Source: Glaciecola sp028401415 (GTDB lineage Bacteria; Pseudomonadota; Gammaproteobacteria; Enterobacterales; Alteromonadaceae). From it: a DNA stretch of 64,000 nucleotides. The DNA is taken from assembly GCF_028401415.2 (NCBI RefSeq), contig NZ_CP171821.2:3410001-3474000 (forward strand). Reading direction: 5' to 3'. The notes beneath the pieces are model-generated. The model saw nothing but the letters and a program-made list of their open reading frames with translations. It did not search any database and had not been told where the DNA came from. The stretch's first letter is position 1, and each line of letters starts with the position of its first letter. Below are positions 63,458-64,000 of the stretch, piece after piece. The position numbers and the translations under genes were made by a program.

Positions 63458-64000
63458 CTACGTATTCGCGCGTATTTGACTCGGTGAACAACCAAACTTC
63501 TTTTTTATTGCAGTGGAAAAGTTACATTGATATTTAAAGCCCACTAAATTAGCGACTTCTTGAATCGATATGTTCGATTGTGACAACATTTGATAACCTA
63601 ACTCTAGCTTTTTATCCTGCACTAAATCGGAAATTCCTAGGCCATAGACTTCTTTGAAACCATAGAAGAGCTTATTTCGATTAACGCCCACGTCTTTGGC
63701 TAGCTCTGCTACAGTAGGAGGAGATTGAAAGTGTTCCAATAATATACTGTGAGCTCGTTTGATAGCCGCTTGGTCAAACTCATTGAGCTTGACATGTCTT
63801 TCTTGCAATCTCAGCTTTTGAATTTCATTGATTGATTTACATAGTATTTCCAAGCATTTTGCCTTCATCAGAGCGATACGCATTGGACCTTTAAGCTCAT
63901 TGTGAATTAAGTCATTTGTCATTTTGTTCAATTCTTGAGAAAAGTGAAAGAAACGATGAAAGCTATCAATTGAATAAGCGTTTAGAGCAGCCTGCAGCAA
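63458..64000 (-). CDS. AraC-family regulator, 5' end beyond the window
   Basis: The last 180 residues of a regulator cut by the window edge. The C-terminal double helix-turn-helix (about the last 100 residues) is complete: L-A-K-D-V-G-V-N-R-N-K-L-F and V-A-N-L-V-G-F-K-Y-Q-C-N-F-S-T-A-I-K-K-K-F-G. The sensing domain is incomplete, so the ligand class cannot be judged. Confidence 0.88.
   Translation of the reverse strand: MLQAALNAYSIDSFHRFFHFSQELNKMTNDLIHNELKGPMRIALMKAKCLEILCKSINEIQKLRLQERHVKLNEFDQAAIKRAHSILLEHFQSPPTVAELAKDVGVNRNKLFYGFKEVYGLGISDLVQDKKLELGYQMLSQSNISIQEVANLVGFKYQCNFSTAIKKKFGCSPSQIRANT

Noticed and set aside
1..64000. tRNA, rRNA, CRISPR arrays or prophage genes
   Set aside because: I looked for these and saw no cloverleaf-like tRNA, regular spaced repeats, or phage structural genes.

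Overview
The window looks like chromosomal DNA of a marine gammaproteobacterium of the Alteromonadales (Alteromonas/Glaciecola/Aliiglaciecola type). The inference rests on moderate-to-low GC, many signal-transduction genes (three two-component or sigma/anti-sigma modules and three c-di-GMP proteins), two RND efflux operons, orphan periplasmic substrate-binding proteins without permeases, and housekeeping genes (uvrD, recQ, cysE, ribA, feoAB, rarD) of gammaproteobacterial type. I saw no rRNA, tRNA, CRISPR array, transposase or integrase.

Layout. 0.1-5.6 kb: a small PBP-like protein and a porin; a sigma54-dependent response regulator with its histidine kinase; and a secreted protein transcribed divergently from the kinase. 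Two sigma54-like promoters and one perfect 14-bp palindrome lie in the divergent region. 5.6-15.2 kb: a lactonase-RND-adaptor operon, a sugar-type symporter, an AraC regulator and an MFS exporter. 15.2-21.3 kb: two overlapping diguanylate cyclases, an orphan substrate-binding protein, TerB-like and bPH2 proteins, DUF4920 and DUF3859 proteins. 21.3-28.3 kb: an ECF sigma/anti-sigma pair, a DUF2177 protein, a palindromic mobile repeat, then an OmpR-type two-component system whose kinase 3' end is duplicated as a 296-bp direct repeat around a 2.2-kb segment. That segment carries two secreted-protein genes. One is out of frame at a CTCTT pentanucleotide repeat placed inside its signal-peptide codons, so it looks like a phase-variable gene in the OFF state. 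28.3-31.3 kb: two spondin-domain proteins, another substrate-binding protein and a small lipoprotein.

31.6-40.3 kb is the most unusual region: a run of same-strand genes for a Ser/Gly-rich secreted protein, a lipoprotein, a membrane-anchored helical protein ending in a PEGA-like domain, a PEGA-repeat protein ending in a formylglycine-generating-enzyme-like domain without its cysteines, a 39-residue membrane protein, a MotA/TolQ/ExbB-type channel protein, and two proteins that join an ExbD/TolR-like transmembrane helix (F-L-D-V motif with the key Asp) to a coiled coil and a periplasmic von Willebrand A domain. I read this as a probable proton-motive-force-driven envelope machine in which vWA domains replace the usual ExbD/TolR/MotB periplasmic domain.

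40.3-64 kb: a porin, feoAB, an ATP-grasp/nitrilase pair, ribA, a 7TMR-DISM/PAS/GGDEF/EAL protein, a cytochrome c, a GST, recQ, rarD, a second RND operon, uvrD, cysE, a DUF2750 protein and a cut-off AraC regulator.

Four copies of a mobile palindromic repeat (about 15.15, 18.97, 23.29 and 53.18 kb) are scattered through the window. The two full-length copies (196 and 197 bp) keep the same fold although their arms differ in sequence.
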